Source of the DNA: Macropodus opercularis
Lineage: Eukaryota > Chordata > Actinopteri > Anabantiformes > Osphronemidae
Assembly (NCBI GenBank): GCA_030770545.1
Contig: CM061107.1
Span: 377,001 to 441,000 of the forward strand
DNA length: 64,000 nt
Direction: 5' to 3'
The stretch's first letter is position 1, and each line of letters begins with the position of its first letter. Both the position numbers and the translations under genes were made by a program. Under the pieces are notes generated by a model. It made no database searches and had not been told where the DNA came from. It was given only the letters and a program-made list of their open reading frames with translations. Below, piece after piece: positions 30,988 to 44,915 of the stretch.

Positions 30988-32443
30988 CCTCGGAGGAATC
31001 GAACCTACAGCTCAGCCAGGCAGCAGGTTGAACCCACTTCCCGTCCTCACATCATCGTCACGTGTCGGACGTCAGGGCGAAGCGAAGACGAGCATCATCT
31101 TCATTAAAGCTCAGGGAAGCCGCTGGTACGACGCCGCGGCCTCGTCGACACTCCGTTTTACAAACACTGGTACGTTTCATATTTCTGGAGACCAGCTGTT
31201 CTCTAAAGGCCGGAACAGTTTGAAAGCATTTTGTATGTTGTTTAGTTTGATGTTTATTTGTTTAGGTATTAAACATTAAAATAAATAAGAGCAGAACTGA
31301 GGATCCACGTTAACAGTTGATTTCCTGTTTAATGATGTGACCTTGAACACAGTCGTGTTGTTCATATTACTTCAGGTTTAAATGAAGGTTTTTCACTGTA
31401 CAAAAACAAGTAAACCTCTGAATAAAGTGATGGGTCAAAAACATTTGACAGATTATTGTAAAGATAGATTTGGTCTGCGAGTTTCCTGTTGTCAAGAAAA
31501 GTCATGTGTACAAGACAAATTATTTGTGATAAAACTTTTTTACATTGAATTGACTTTATATTCAAACGTTCATTTTATACAAGATAGGACGGTGATTTTT
31601 TTTCCACTGAAAAATTAAAGGAACATTTCTCAAAGCCATGTTTGTAGTGGGATAAATATTTAGCACATATACATTTAGTTCAGGCTAAAGGGTTTAGAAC
31701 AGAGTAGAACTGGCCCTGTCTGGGCTTTGCAGGTTTGCTGGCCTTGGGTCCGAGGATACTCTGGCCTGTAGACAAAACAGTCAGAGCTGAGCTGCTGAAC
31801 AAAAGAATTTGGACAAACAATTCTTGGTATGAAATCTTCACATCCTGACGCTTGTTCGGGGTTTAAAAACCACCTCCCTAGAATGAGACGGGGGAGATGG
31901 GAGCTGTGTCTCCCAGCCGGGCTCCGTCCTTCCCCTCGCGCCTGCGAGCGTCTCCCTGCAGGAGAGAGAGGTGACTTCTCGTTTTTCTGTGGCCAGGCCT
32001 GAAGCTCCCAGTGCACTAGCAAGCAAATGCAGAATAAATCGACATTTGATTGGCTGAACCTGCCTCAGCTTCAGTTCGGAGACATTTTTATCAGTTATGT
32101 TCTGCGTTTCCGGTTAAGACACAGTCAAGGTTAGAAAACATTTTACTTAAAGGTGCTGGAAGAGTGAGATGTGCGAGACAGTTTTTACAAAGCTTCAAAC
32201 TGTCGAGGGTCAAAAAACAAATGATTAAAGAGCCACTTCAGACGCTGAAAACAAATGTGCGTTAAAGCTCGGTTTGTTGTGTTCACATGTTAGCAGGCTG
32301 CTAACGCCCCCCTCAGCAGGTGAAAACAACAGAAGGAGGCAGAGGAGCAGGCAGGTAATCATTTTTATTTTTTATAAAATTCTCACAGCAACAAACGTTC
32401 TGAACTAAACACAAACTGTACAGTCATTAAAATGGACGACCGT
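30988..32443. other. Tail-to-tail 3' UTRs of slc16a12 and kif20b
   Basis: The slc16a12 3' UTR ends at a poly(A) signal at 31280-31285. On the minus strand, AATAAA at 32364-32369 fits kif20b. The middle is AT-rich and holds no recognised gene. Confidence 0.6.
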
Positions 32444-35400
32444 TTACTTCCTGCAGGTTTTTGAGCGCAGCTGTCTCTTGATGGTGAGATGATTGCTTTC
32501 CTTTTCCTCCTGAGCTCCTCCTGACGCCTGAAACGAACCACCACAAGTGATTTCACTTCCTCCCACTAAATTGACCTCAGACACAGGTAAACGGACTCAC
32601 TGTATCCGGGGAGTCCAGCATCAGAGACAAAGAATCCGTCCTGTAAAGGTTCTTCCGTCCTCTTCGAGTTTTGGTTGCCGTGGAAACGGGCTCATTCTCC
32701 TCGACTTGTCCACTGACCAAACCAATGTTTGTGGCTGCAGGACAGACCAAGGAAACAACAACTGAACCTACACGACAAACTCAACAAGCTGATCTGGGTT
32801 CAGTGTGAATAATAAACTCAGAATGAATTAGAGACTTCAGCTGAGGTTTCATCCCACAGACCAGCTGTTCTCTGGAAAACTGTTCAGCAGCCGCAGGAGG
32901 ATGAGAAGCACCTGGTGCTGCACCAACAGTAATTCACCACACCGCCCCAACCCTAGTGTAACTAACTTTATATCACACTCTTCTGATGCAGAAATCACAA
33001 AAGCTCCATTCACTGACCTTTCCTGCCCAGAACGGACGAAGAGTCGTGGATCAACTCCTGGATCTTCTCACAAGCACCGCCTCGATTCTCCTTCACTGCA
33101 GAACAAGACTGGAGACCAACTCGGTTATTTAGCTGCAGGAGAAGATCGGAGACCGACTCGGTTGTTTAACCGCAGGAGAAGACGGGAGATATTTTCTCAC
33201 CTGTTTGTTTCGAGCGGTCCCTCTCATTTTGTTTCTCTTGTTCTCGTTGAACACCAAGTCCTGTAAGACACACAGCTCATTCTTTCTTCTCTTGTCAGAT
33301 CCTCCGTGTCTGAACCTTCAACGGGAGGACCGACGGCCCTTAAACACGCACCTCCACCTCCCAGCTCTTCCTCTTCCTCCCGGTGGTTCTGGGGGTTTTC
33401 TTCCTGCTGGCCGTGTCGGACTTGAGCGGAGACACAGGCACCTTCTCTTCTAGCTGATGACTCTACACACAGAACAGTAGACGTTAGGGCTGACGCCTGC
33501 CTCATTACAAACAGGGGTCAAAGGTCAAGCTCCAACAGTCAAGTGTCGGACCTGAGTGTTGTCCTCGTTCTCCGTCGGTTTTCTCCTCCTCCTCTGTATC
33601 TCCTCCTTCAGCTCCTCCACCGCTGACGCCGTCCTCTGCACCTGGTTCTCCTTCTCTTGTCCTCGCAGCTCCTCCTTCAGACGTTCCAGCTCTAAGACAA
33701 ATAGAAAAGACACGCACTTCAACACCATTATCTCAGTGCTGATTTATCCAGATTCCACTGTTTCTATTACCTCTTTTCAGAGCCTCTGTCTGTCGGCGGC
33801 TTTCTTCTAGATCTTTTTCTCTCTCCATCAAGACTCGGTGCAGCTCTGACCAAAGACACAGTCAAAACACACGCAGGTAAACAATCTAACAGGAAGAGAA
33901 CAGTCCTCTAGAAGAACTACCACTTGTGCTCTACAGGGCGTCGACAGAACAGAAACAACGTTGATAACATGAACCTGCAGATTCCTTCCACACATGCTTC
34001 ATAAGAGTAAAAAGGCAAGCGTTAACACAGAGAAATGAAACTAAGCCCAGCTTTTAAACATCGGCCATGACTGAACCAGGTGGTTGTTCGTGGAACAGAC
34101 ATGTTTTCCACATGTTAACGCTTTTAACCGAAATTTAGACTTGTACCTTGGTTTTTCTGCCTCATCTTCTCCTGTGATGTCTCCATCTCTGCCCTCAGGC
34201 TCTGAAGCTGACTGGACAGATGTGAACACCTGGTGTCACTGCAGGTGAGAAACAGAAACAAGAGTCTGTTGTACAGAGAACCCATAAAGCCCCTGATTGA
34301 CAAGTCATCAGTAATGCACCGATTTGCATCCTGGGTGTGCGTTTCTACCTCTGCATCAGAGTTTCCTGCAGCCGAGTCTGTTCCGTCTGCAGATCCTGGA
34401 TCTGTTGTGATTTCTGATCCGATCTCTGCAGCGCGGCCTGACTCTCCTTCTTCAGCTCCTCCATGGTGGCGTGGAAAGCGCTGCTGCTGCTGCTGTTCTG
34501 CACCTGCTGCTCCTAAACGTCAGCAAACCACAAACTAGTCTGACAAACTTCAAAACCAACGATAAATCGACCTGATCAGCTCAAGAAACACAGCAAAGAC
34601 CTTAAGTTCCAGTTTCAGGCTGTCAATCGTCTTGGTTGTCTCCTCTGATTGGCTCTCCAGATCCTGGAGGTGGGTCTTTGCGGTGCTAAGTTGGTCTGAC
34701 AGGCTGTCAGACCTGTCAGTCTGCTCTTTGAGCCGCTTTTGGAGACTGGTTACCTGAAAAAACACAGACAGGTGTTTAGAGCAGTTTCACACACGGTAGC
34801 GTGATCCCTGCCAGAGATGACGTACCTCCGTCTGCAGCTGGAAGATGCCGTTAACCAGGGCTTTGTTCTCCTTGGCCAGTCGGGACGTTTCCCTCTGCTC
34901 TGCCTCCAGAGATGAAAGTACTGAGTCACAGTTCAGACAGTGGTCCAGCTCTAAAGAGGCAGGGACACAAAACCGAGCAAAGCTTCATTCCCTACAACTA
35001 AAACAGACCCTGGTCTAGTTCTGGTTCAGTGTTGAACTGTGAATCGTGTCAACAGCCTCCAGGTCAATATCATTTCGTACGTTCATTATTTTCAGTCTGA
35101 CTCCGTGTGAAAACTGTGCATTAACATTCAGCTCCTACCTGCCAGCTGCTGCACCTTCTGCTCCAGCAAACCCTGCTCTTCCTTCATCTCCTCCTCCCGT
35201 TTCCGCAGCTCCTCCTTCAGACTCAACCTCTCCTCCTCCAGCCCCCTTATCCTCTCCATCAGCTGCTGGATAGCCGCCTCCTTCTTGTCATTTTCCTCTC
35301 TGAGCCTCCAGATCTCCTCGTCATGAATCGCTGAGGACAGGAAGACAAGCGGTAAATTATGAGAACAAAGCCCAACCCGTGTGTGTCCTGTCCGCACACC

Positions 35401-38400
35401 TCTCTTGGCCGTCTGTCCCGGCTCCTCCTGCACAGCGTCGTGCTGGCGCTTCCTGCTGCCGTCCCCCTCTCCTCCTGAACCTCTTGTACAGCGACAGCTC
35501 TGCTGCAGCTCAAGCAGCTCCGACCTGATCGATTCCACGAGAGCTCTCTGAAAAACGTCTCAGATCAGCTGTGATGTTGAAACGTATTAACTGAAACCAA
35601 CTGAATAAACAGTGTAAACACTTTCCTAAAGTAATTAAGTTAGAAAAGCCAGCAAAATGACAGCCTGATAAAATCCACGTTGCACTGAGAGAGACAAGTA
35701 TTTGTCATAATAGTTTGAAAAGCGCATTTACGTCTCTGGTGGCGTCCTCCACTGTGCCGTCCATGGCTGCCTGGAGTTTGTTGATCGTATCATCTTTTTG
35801 CTGACAGATTTCTATCAGCTCGGAAAACCTCTGTTGCTGAAGCTCCACATTCTGAAGAACAAAACAACAATCTAATAAAAGGCAAGATTGGAGAATTGGT
35901 GACATAAAATTTTCTGTCACCTCAAGGTTCATAGTTATGACAAACTCATAGGAGGAACCTTCTGTGCTTCACGGAGTTGGTCGTGTGACTGCTGCTTCTC
36001 CAGGCGCAGCGCCTCCAGCTCTGCAGGCAGAGAGCGACACACAAGGTAAACATCCTCAAATACAGACACAATCATTATGAGGTTCAGCTTTTTACCGGCA
36101 GTGACGGCGTGTGCAGACAGACAGCGGTGGACGCTCTGAGCGTCCTCTCTGATCTTCTCCAGGTCCTCAGTCATTGAACTGATGGCTTCTTCCAACAGAG
36201 CTGCCTGTTCCTCCTACAACCATCATCACGATGTCAATAATCACCACGTTCTCCGGAGGAACTCGCCCTTGACAAGACTACAAAAGCTCCGAACAGCAGC
36301 AGATTCAAATTCAGTGAGCACACTGATGGTTTTACTCACCTTGTTGTTGACAGCAGACAGATCAACTGTCTTGCTGACCAGGTTCTGCAGGATCTCAACT
36401 CTTTTGTCAGCTCGCTCCTCCAGGATCTCCCTCTCCCTCTCGAGACGGTCACTGACATACACAAACACTGTATTATTACCAAACATCCATGGTTCTTACT
36501 GTGTTTGAACCTGTTGGTCAGAGATTTAGTTTAACATCATCACCTTCTGCTTCACCACAAGAATATGAATCACAATTCAAAAGCTTGTTCAGTTTGCTGA
36601 TGTATTAATGATCAAGTATAGATTCATATGTTACCTGTAGTCTTTCTCCATCTTGTTGAAAAGCTCCATGAACTCAGCACTGACTTCTTCTCTGATCTGA
36701 GCCTCCAGAACTAGACGCAGCGCTGCCTCCCGGTCCGACTACTCAAGCAGAAACCAGCACATTTACTTCCTCAGTACTATCAGTCACAAACAAGACCCCG
36801 TGATGCTTAAACGTTCAAGTCACAGTATCAACTTGTGTTTCCGATGCTTCATTTTAAAACATGAAAGTTTCAAACTCTTGAATCATGAAGCCTGCAGAAA
36901 AATTCAAGGTCACCTTGTCTTCTTCCTCCATGGTGGTGTCCTCCTCCTCCTCACCACCTGCCTCCAGCACAGTTCCATCCATCACACTGTTCTCCTCTTC
37001 CTCTTCATCCTCATTCTCCAGTACGTCCTCCAGTGTCGTCTCCCATCCCACCAACGAGCTCTTCCTACCCCGACCAGACACATTTCTGCGCTGGTCGGCT
37101 TGGTCGATGATCACCGACAGATCCATGGCAGAGCTCTGGGAGGCATCGTCCAGGAGGACCGGCCTCGAGTTCAGCACCACGAGCTGGACAGAGAAACCCT
37201 TCATCATTAGTGATGTTCTGACAACATGGCGTTCAAGGAAAGTTAAAGGAAAGAAGAAAAACCTTTGCTGACCTTTTGTGCGAGGGCGGAAAACTTGAGG
37301 ACGTTTAGCGTCTCATCGAAGCAGGAGGCATTCTGGTTGATGTTCACCACCATGGAGACCCGGCCCGCACCACAGAAGAAGAACTGCAGGAAGTGAGTCA
37401 GTTTGGACTCCCTGAACGGAACATGGTGCTGGATTCTGCATAGAAACACGTTTTAATTTGCCGTTCAGATCAGCTGAGGGTTCTGTGCTTGATCACACAG
37501 GCTGTGAAAGCATACTTGGCGTGTTGGTTCAGTCTCATGGCGCTGATGCACTTCCCAAGCGTCAGTAGAGAGCTGTTGATGTTTCCTGCCTCCTTCAGCC
37601 TCTCTCCCGTATTGTGAGTCCGAGAACAACGCTCCGAGCCAGCCAGGTCACACAGAGCGAGCCTGAACACACAAACCACTGTTTACATTCGACACTGGAA
37701 GTTGCTCAGTGTAAACATTTGGAAGAAAACAGTGTCATCACTCTTACTCGCTGATTCCGAGGACTCTGGGAACTCCAACATCATCCACTCTGAGGATCCT
37801 GATGGAGAAGATGCTGTGGCTGCAGAAAGTGATGAGCCTCATTACTTTTCTCACACAGACGCCTTTCTTTCCTCTTGATGCTCATTATCAAAAAAAGTGG
37901 TTGTAACACTGCAATTGATTGAGGATTGTACAACCACTTCAGGTGTCTTTGGATCACACTTACAGGTTCTGGTAGGATTCAGGCCCTACTAAAATAACTG
38001 TTTCCCCATCATCAATGTAAAACAATGACGACATGTATTTAGGAACTGAAATCAACCCCAGCACACAACCAGGAGCATTATCGCATTGAGCGTTAAGTTC
38101 AAGTGTCTATGTGCATTTGAAATTCAAGCTGTTAGTGTGTGTGAGTAGATCACCTTCTGCTCGAGAGCTGGTTCAGCCTGGTGGAGGAGAAACTCTGGTT
38201 CTTCTTCCCGATCTTCATCACTCGGTAAGCCTCCTCTGAGCTGTTCACCTGGACCCAGCGTAGGTCTGAAACGTCAACACAGAACATCAGCTGATCCAGA
38301 GACGCAAAGCAGCGGCTGCTCACTGTCCCTCACCGTTACCTTTGATGAAGGAGTTTCCCTTCACATCCTGGGACAGGCGCAGCACCGTCCTCTTCTGATG

Positions 38401-40248
38401 TCCATTGGGAACCTGAACAGATCAAGCACATTACTGATTAACATCTGGTCCAACCACTGGCCAGACAAACGCAGAAGTTAAAGTCTCACCTGTTCCAACA
38501 GGTCATGGATGTTGTCGTTGTAAATCTCACAGAATGAAACCCAGACAGAGAAACGGATGTTTGAGTTGAGATCCAGGCAGAAACTGTCAGCTTCAGAGAC
38601 ACTGTTCACGCTGCTGTCAGAGCTCAGAGAGGAGCCTGCACTCAAGAACAAACAACACACAAGCAATGTGAGGAGCCTCTTGGATTCATGGGAAATGTTT
38701 CTGAAATACCAAGTATGCTGATGATGGTTGATGTTTTAGGGCTCATTAAAACTCAGTGACCTTCAAGAAAGGTTGATCTTCCAGACGCCACATTTCTGTC
38801 ATTCTGCAGAGACAAAGGACAGACACTGGCACCATCACATCCTCACACAGTACAGTCAGCTGTCTGGCCTGCATTTTCTGTCTCACCTCTTTAAGCAGCC
38901 TCAGCAAGTTCTTCTTGCTGCTGCTTTCTGCTGCCTGCTGGTCTGGAGTCAGTCTGCTGAAGTCTCTGCAGCGCTGAGGCTTCAGGTCTGTGCGACTGTA
39001 CAGACGATCTTCAATGCTGTTAAAAATGACTGACAGAGACCTGGGGAGCAGCCCTGAGTCATGTTCTGGACCTGAGAGACAATCAGTCATCAGCCTCCTA
39101 ATGATGCTTTTCTTTGTTGCAAACAGAAAATCACGTGGTCCTTGACTGTTGCTCAGAAATGTCTTTCTATATCTCACTTTGTCAAACCAAACTCTAAACA
39201 TCTTCAGCTTATTATTCTACTAAAAAGCAGGAACCACAGCAGTCAAATTTGAGATGTTGGAACAGCTGATTCATTTAAAATCAAACAAAACTGTTTCTGA
39301 CCGAGGAAAGTGAAGGTTTTTCCCGCATTGGTGACTCCGTATGTAAACACCAAACAGTTTCCTCCTTCCAGAACGTTTCGCACTAAACCACGAACTGAGC
39401 CCTCAAACACAGTCCTCTGACTGGCCGCTGGGCCAAACACCTGATGACACAACAGAAAAGTGTAATGAACAGTGAAACAACAAAAAGATTCCTCACTTCT
39501 TAAACAGCGAGCAAACTGAATTACCTGTGTGAAGGAGAACTTCTGTGCTGTTTGTGGGAGGGACTTCTCATTCTGACGGTTTGACTGAGAGCTCCTGGGA
39601 GCCCTAAGGACAACCGTGTCTGGGCCCTCGATGCTCACACAAGCCTGAGGAGGAAACAATAAAGTAAAATGTAATAAAACACGACAGTGGACTGTCTGAA
39701 AGTTGAGTCATGGCAACTGGACAACTTATTTTTAAGAGAGGTCCAGTTGCCATGACTCAACTTTCAGACAATTTCACCTGGATGACTGAGAATCTCCACA
39801 GATAACAGTGGCCTGAAATGATCTACAAAACAAACACTTGATTCATGTCTTTGTTGCACATGTTCACAAACTGTATCTTTTACAGTTTGAATAACACGTG
39901 GCATTAGTATTAGTTTGCTTTCTTCAATGTCTTTACATCAGCAGGAGGCCTAAAGGATGAGCCTGCGCGTTACCTGCGATTCTGCGTTGTCGCTCTCAAC
40001 TGCGGTGAAAGGGCGAACCCTCAGGTAAACCTGCAGGTTCTCAGACTGTGACGAAACACTTTCCTGCCGACAGAAAAACATCAGCCACGGTCAGAGGGGA
40101 ACGCTCAGCTGCATCGTCCCGACCGGTCAGCTGTCACACCTACCTGCGGTGGCAGAGCAGAGAATTCACCCAGCAGATCTTTCCTTATGTCTTCCACCTC
40201 CACGGGCCCGACCCGCTCTGGCTTCCCAGCCAGACAAGTGTCCATCAT
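32444..40248 (-). CDS. kif20b: Kinesin-like protein KIF20B (kinesin-6 family)
   Basis: KIF20B (MPHOSPH1) is a plus-end microtubule motor of the kinesin-6 class that acts at the central spindle and midbody in cytokinesis. The start exon is 40144-40248 (MMDTCLAGKPERVGPVEVED...). Motor-domain exons follow to about 37250: VYLRVRPFTAVESD (39975-40063), LPQTAQKFSFTQ, FTYGVTNAGKTFTFLG (P-loop, near 39300-39440), LLPRSLSVIFNSIEDRLY, IRFSVWVSFCEIYNDNIHDL, SSRSHSIFSIRI (switch I, assembled across a splice), LALCDLAGSERC (switch II), GERLKEAGNINSSLLTLGKC, VPFRESKLTHFLQ and FDETLNVLKFSALAQKVS. An acidic segment (TLEDVLENEDEEEEE), typical of KIF20B, comes next. Many coiled-coil exons fill 33000-36750, and the final exon 32444-32529 ends KRQLRSKTCRK. 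Summed exons suggest roughly 1,200 residues against about 1,820 in human, so the coiled-coil part looks shorter. Exons in the tail are only partly traced. Confidence 0.9.
39693..39770. repeat. Perfect 30-bp inverted repeat (hairpin) in a kif20b intron
   Basis: The left arm 39693-39722 (starting TGTCTGAAAGTTGAGTCATG) and right arm 39741-39770 are exact reverse complements, separated by an 18-base AT-rich loop. It sits in the intron between the exons ending near 39645 and 39975. A palindromic MITE or other folded mobile element is the likeliest source. Confidence 0.95.
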
Positions 40249-42979
40249 CTCTGATGACAAACACACCTTCAATATGTTTACATGTCTTCCAAGTCTCAGC
40301 ATTTCGCCCAACGTGTTGCAAGTAAGTGGCTTTAAAGGCAGTTTCTCTGCATAACCTCCACCAAGCACACATTTAAAGACCAGCGCTTCGCTGGCGCCTA
40401 GTCCAGATGCGTCTATAAGGACACTTCCGGGCAGATATGCGCTTTAGTCGTCATGAAAGACCTACTTAGTGATAACCTACCTAGAAAAACGCTTCGGCGA
40501 TACTGAGGGATCGAGCTTCAACGGGAACCCGAGTTAACCTCCACCATTAAAACATGTCTGATCGGACTTAGAAGCTCGGTGAAATCCTTACTATGCAGCT
40601 AAGAAACATAACGCGCCACATATTCAACTGGTTATTTAAGAGGGTTAAGCGTAAACTACACAAAGGACTGTAAACTTCGCTGTTAGCATTAGCCACACGC
40701 GGCTAACCTGCATTGACAAACACGCGTTAGAGTTGTTTTAGTCTCTTCTGAGAAACGCACATTAACATACTAGTACAACGTTGTGTAACGGACCGTTGAC
40801 TCACTGGTTTATTAGCGACCTGGCTGCGGGACAAAACCGGAAACATCGACATTAACGTTAGCTCCGGCTGCTTCTGTCCGCGGTCTACGTTTAAACTGCT
40901 AACGAATGACCAATCACATGGATGGTGCATAGTGACGTCACGACGCTCGTTCACGAGACCTCGCGAGGTTACACGGGTACGCACGCTAGAGTACTGGGCT
41001 CTGGACTCCAGAAAAAAAAGTTAAAACAAGTTATGGCAGTTACTCCGTGTTTTGATATGAAGGAGGTTGTTTAATAACAAAATAATGAACTGTAATAAAA
41101 GATGATCTGGACAATAAAGTTCTATACTTTACATTGGAAATAACACTGGTCAGTCCAGTCTTCAAATAAATAAGTACATATTAGGATAATATAAAAAATT
41201 ATATTGTTTTATTGTGTTTGTGATTTTGATTGATTTAACTTCCTGTTGGTCAGTAGCGTAATTGAACGTAGTCTACGGTGTTGAAGGTCGTTGTGTGAAT
41301 CTATGAACAGCGTATAATTAAGTCTGATAAAAGTCTAGCTCAAGTTCTATATATAATCGAGGTGTCCAGTGAGTCAACGCTAATTGTCCAGGATGTAAAA
41401 TTGGTAAATGTCAACTTTAAAGTGTGAAATGATCACGTTTTAGTCAAATGCCGTGGCTGCAGTAACACACCGACCCCTAGCGGCGTCTTTTCGCCACTAC
41501 AGCTGAACCGAGCCTAAATGCAGACAGTAGCGTCACTTCCTGCTGCAGGAGGAAACGCAGGGCGTGTGTGACGTTCACAGGGAAAACGACCAAAGACTTT
41601 CATTAAATAACAGACGTTTATCGATCCCAAAGTGTGGAATTCTAATTTCCAGTTCTTTTATTTTCTGTGTAAATATGTGACTTACCCTGAAATTATATTC
41701 AAATGTCTCACATTTAAACACGTTAAAGTAAATTACACACACAGAGATGAGATGTTCAGATCCAGATGAATGTGGACTGGATGAATTCAGTCCAGAAGAC
41801 ACACGTTGACACAGGAACACACAGGGACAGTCTGGACCCGTTCGCATCCTGCTGCGTGTGAACCTGGATCCGGGTTCTGACCCAGCCTCCGTCCGTCTGT
41901 GACCTCTGGTTCTGGGGCAGCAGCGGCTCCTCTCCTCCTCTGAGGAGAAACTCCCGCCTCACAGTCTGATGTGAAGCCTGCTCTGCATAGAAGTCTACCA
42001 GGCGGAGCTGGGTCCGGTACTACACGGAACCAGGACCCAGGGCAGAGAGCTGGGATGGGTTCCAGTCCAGTGTTTCCTCTGGGCTGTATGAGCGGTTCTG
42101 TTCAGTCTGTTAAGCACGACATTAGCACGACCCCTGATGCAAGGACGACGCACAACCGTGAAGCCTTCTCATTTTTTAATATTGCTTATTCTCAGTAGAT
42201 TGTTGCGCGTCTGGTAAAACGGCGCCTCTGTCTGGAGGAGAGCGACACTGCAACACACGGAACCGATACCTGGGCCAGTGACCGACGTCCTGCTGCTCCA
42301 GGCAACACGTGAGTGAGGACGTTTGACAGACAAGAATGAACATTTATCTGCCTTTAGTGCAATCGATCCAAACACGCAGTAGGACTCGAGTGACGGCAGT
42401 TACAATATTCATTATTTTACATCGTTATCGTCTTGGACGTCATAACACCAGACCTCAAATAAACAGACGGCAGCATTATATCATTCACAAGAAAACACTT
42501 CTCGGAGCAGGAGGTTTCTGGTTCGAGTCCCAACAGCGCAGCCGCTGGATAGCAGATGAATGAAGACAACGAGTTATATAAATGAAAGCAACATGCTGGT
42601 TACCTGCTGATTAAAACGTGTCTTTGTCAACCTCAAATTGATTTTAAAGTAAAGAGAAACAGGCTTTAGCAAAATCTGTTTAGTTTACTTTTAACAGTCA
42701 TGCCCATAAAGCTTTTCTCAACTGAGGGACAGAGCAAGAGTCACAAAGTTTCTTCAGCTACCATCGCGGCCACAATAATAATAATATAAATAATAATAAC
42801 AACTGAACATCATAAAGCACTATTTTCCAAATATATATGTAAATCTGGACAGTTCACACAAATCTACTAAAGAATCTTCACCAATAAGAGTTGATATGAA
42901 CATGAATAATTATCTTTCTAGTCCAAATAAATAATATTTACTCTGATTTGTTTGTGTCAGAAGTGACCCATCTCTCTGT
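40249..42979. other. kif20b upstream and intergenic DNA
   Basis: The first 700 bases upstream of kif20b should hold its promoter (CpG-containing around 40380-40960). The rest is AT-rich, and no coding exon is convincing. A B-box-like GGTTCGAGTCC at about 42520 has no matching A-box. Confidence 0.45.
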
Positions 42980-43952
42980 TGAACCGTTGGACTGGATTCC
43001 GCTAAACAGAACCGTTGGACTGGATCCTGTTAATCTAAACCGTCAGAGTTGATCCTGTTCATCTAAACCGTCAGACTGGATCCTGTTAATGTAAACATCA
43101 GACTGGATGAGGTTGTACTAAACTGCTGGACTGGATCCTGTTAATCTAAACCGTCAGAGTGGATCCTGTTCATCTAAACCGTCAGACTTGATCCTGTTAA
43201 TCTAAACCGTCAGAGTGGATCCTGTTCATCTAAACCGTCAGAGTGGATCCTGTTCATCTAAACCGTCAGAGTGGATCCTGTTCATCTAAACCGTCAGAGT
43301 GGATCCTGTTCATCTAAACCGTTGGACTGTATCCTGTTCATCTAAACCGTCAGACTTGATCCTGTTCATATAAACTGTCAGAGTGGATCCTGTTCATCTA
43401 AACCGTCAGAGTGGATCCTGTTCATCTAAACCGTCAGACTTGATCCTGTTAATCTAAACCGTCAGAGTGGATCCTGTTCATCTAAACCGTCAGAGTGGAT
43501 CCTGTTCATCTAAACCGTCAGAGTGGATCCTGTTCATCTAAACCGTCAGAGTGGATCCTGTTAATCTAAACCGTCAGAGTGGATCCTGTTCATCTAAACC
43601 GTCAGAGTGGATCCTGTTCATCTAAACCGTTGGACTGTATCCTGTTCATCTAAACCGTTGGACTGTATCCTGTTCATCTAAACCGTCAGACTTGATCCTG
43701 TTCATATAAACTGTCAGAGTGGATCCTGTTCATCTAAACCGTCAGAGTGGATCCTGTTCATCTAAACCGTCAGACTTGATCCTGTTAATCTAAACCGTCA
43801 GAGTGGATCCTGTTAATCTAAACCGTCAGAGTGGATCCTGTTCATCTAAACCGTCAGACTTGATCCTGTTCATATAAACTGTCAGAGTGGATCCTGTTCA
43901 TCTAAACCGTCAGAGTGGATCCTGTTCATCTAAACCGTCAGAGTGGATCCTG
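42980..43952. repeat. 28-bp minisatellite with higher-order structure
   Basis: About 35 units of 28 bases, each with GTCAGAGTGGATCCTGTT followed by CATCTAAACC or a variant (GACTTGATCC, TTAATCTAAACC, GTTGGACTGTATCC, CATATAAACT). Nearly every unit includes GGATCC or GATCC. A block of about 12 units recurs with a 336-base offset (for example the CATATAAACT variants near 43365 and 43700). Confidence 0.95.
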
Positions 43953-44915
43953 CTGTCTACCGGTGAAGACCAAACATGCTTTTAACCGATGCTTTCATGC
44001 AGAGCTCACAGAAGTCACAGCACTGGTCATGTTACAGGACTATCACAGCAGAGTCACGCTGCTAACACAAAGGCAAACCATCAACCTGTTTTGATAAAAG
44101 GTCACAAATACTTCAGGAACATATTAAATCATGAATCAAGGGTCAGGCTGCTTGTCACTGCATGTCTGAACCAGCTGCTGCTTCATGGAGCTGCTGTCAG
44201 GAAACATTAGCAGGCGCCGTGTGGCTACTTTGGGCCGTTCGTTATTTCCTCATCGTGTACTTTCGGTATTTGCCAGGTTAGGAGTGAGAGCAACATCAAC
44301 CACAACCACAGTGTGCGTGCAGACCTTGAATGTTCCTCCTGAGATCGACTTGTCTAAACAAAACCTGTAGGAAGTTTTGGAAATCTGTAGAAAACATCAG
44401 ATATCACGCTGCGACTGAGATTCCCAGCACCGGGAGTCGTTTAAAGGTAGAAATGCTTCTGTCCCGTCGTCCAGGGAGGACGACAACAATCAGATTCTGT
44501 CTTTGGACGCAAAGCTTTAAGAAGCTTGTGAAGGCATCAGGGTGGCGTTGAGCTTAAGTCTGAAGTTAAGTGTTGTCATCCATCAGTCGCCGTTCAGTAG
44601 TAGGAGTAGGTCCAGGTTCGGCCTCCAAGCTACCTTCAGGTGCAGCAGCATGGTGTGGGACATATGAGGCCTGGACTAACCCTTACTGCCTGCTGCGGGC
44701 CGATGATGCATTCAGGTACAGCCAAACTAGAATCTGAGCTGCTCTGGGCCTTTTCAGAGTCTTGTCCTTCTGCGCTTTTCTAGAGTTTAGACGTCGTTTA
44801 GCTGCGTTGCTCGACCTACTAGGGTCGTTAGACTGTAAAACACGCTGACAGCCTTTTCTAAAGCAGGGAGTCTAGACCACACAGATCCCTCCCTGTTCCT
44901 CTGCCCAGCGTAGAC
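43953..44915. other. prkg1 3' flank
   Basis: This is mostly the 3' UTR and downstream flank of prkg1, which reads leftward from 44916. I see no coding exon or clear repeat. Confidence 0.5.

Noticed and set aside
36854..37271. Plus-strand Ser-rich ORF (128 codons)
   Set aside because: Antisense of the acidic kif20b exon: Glu codons (GAG, GAA) read as Ser and Phe on the other strand.
42500..42560. tRNA or tRNA-derived SINE head
   Set aside because: GGTTCGAGTCC resembles a B-box, but no A-box or cloverleaf can be drawn around it.
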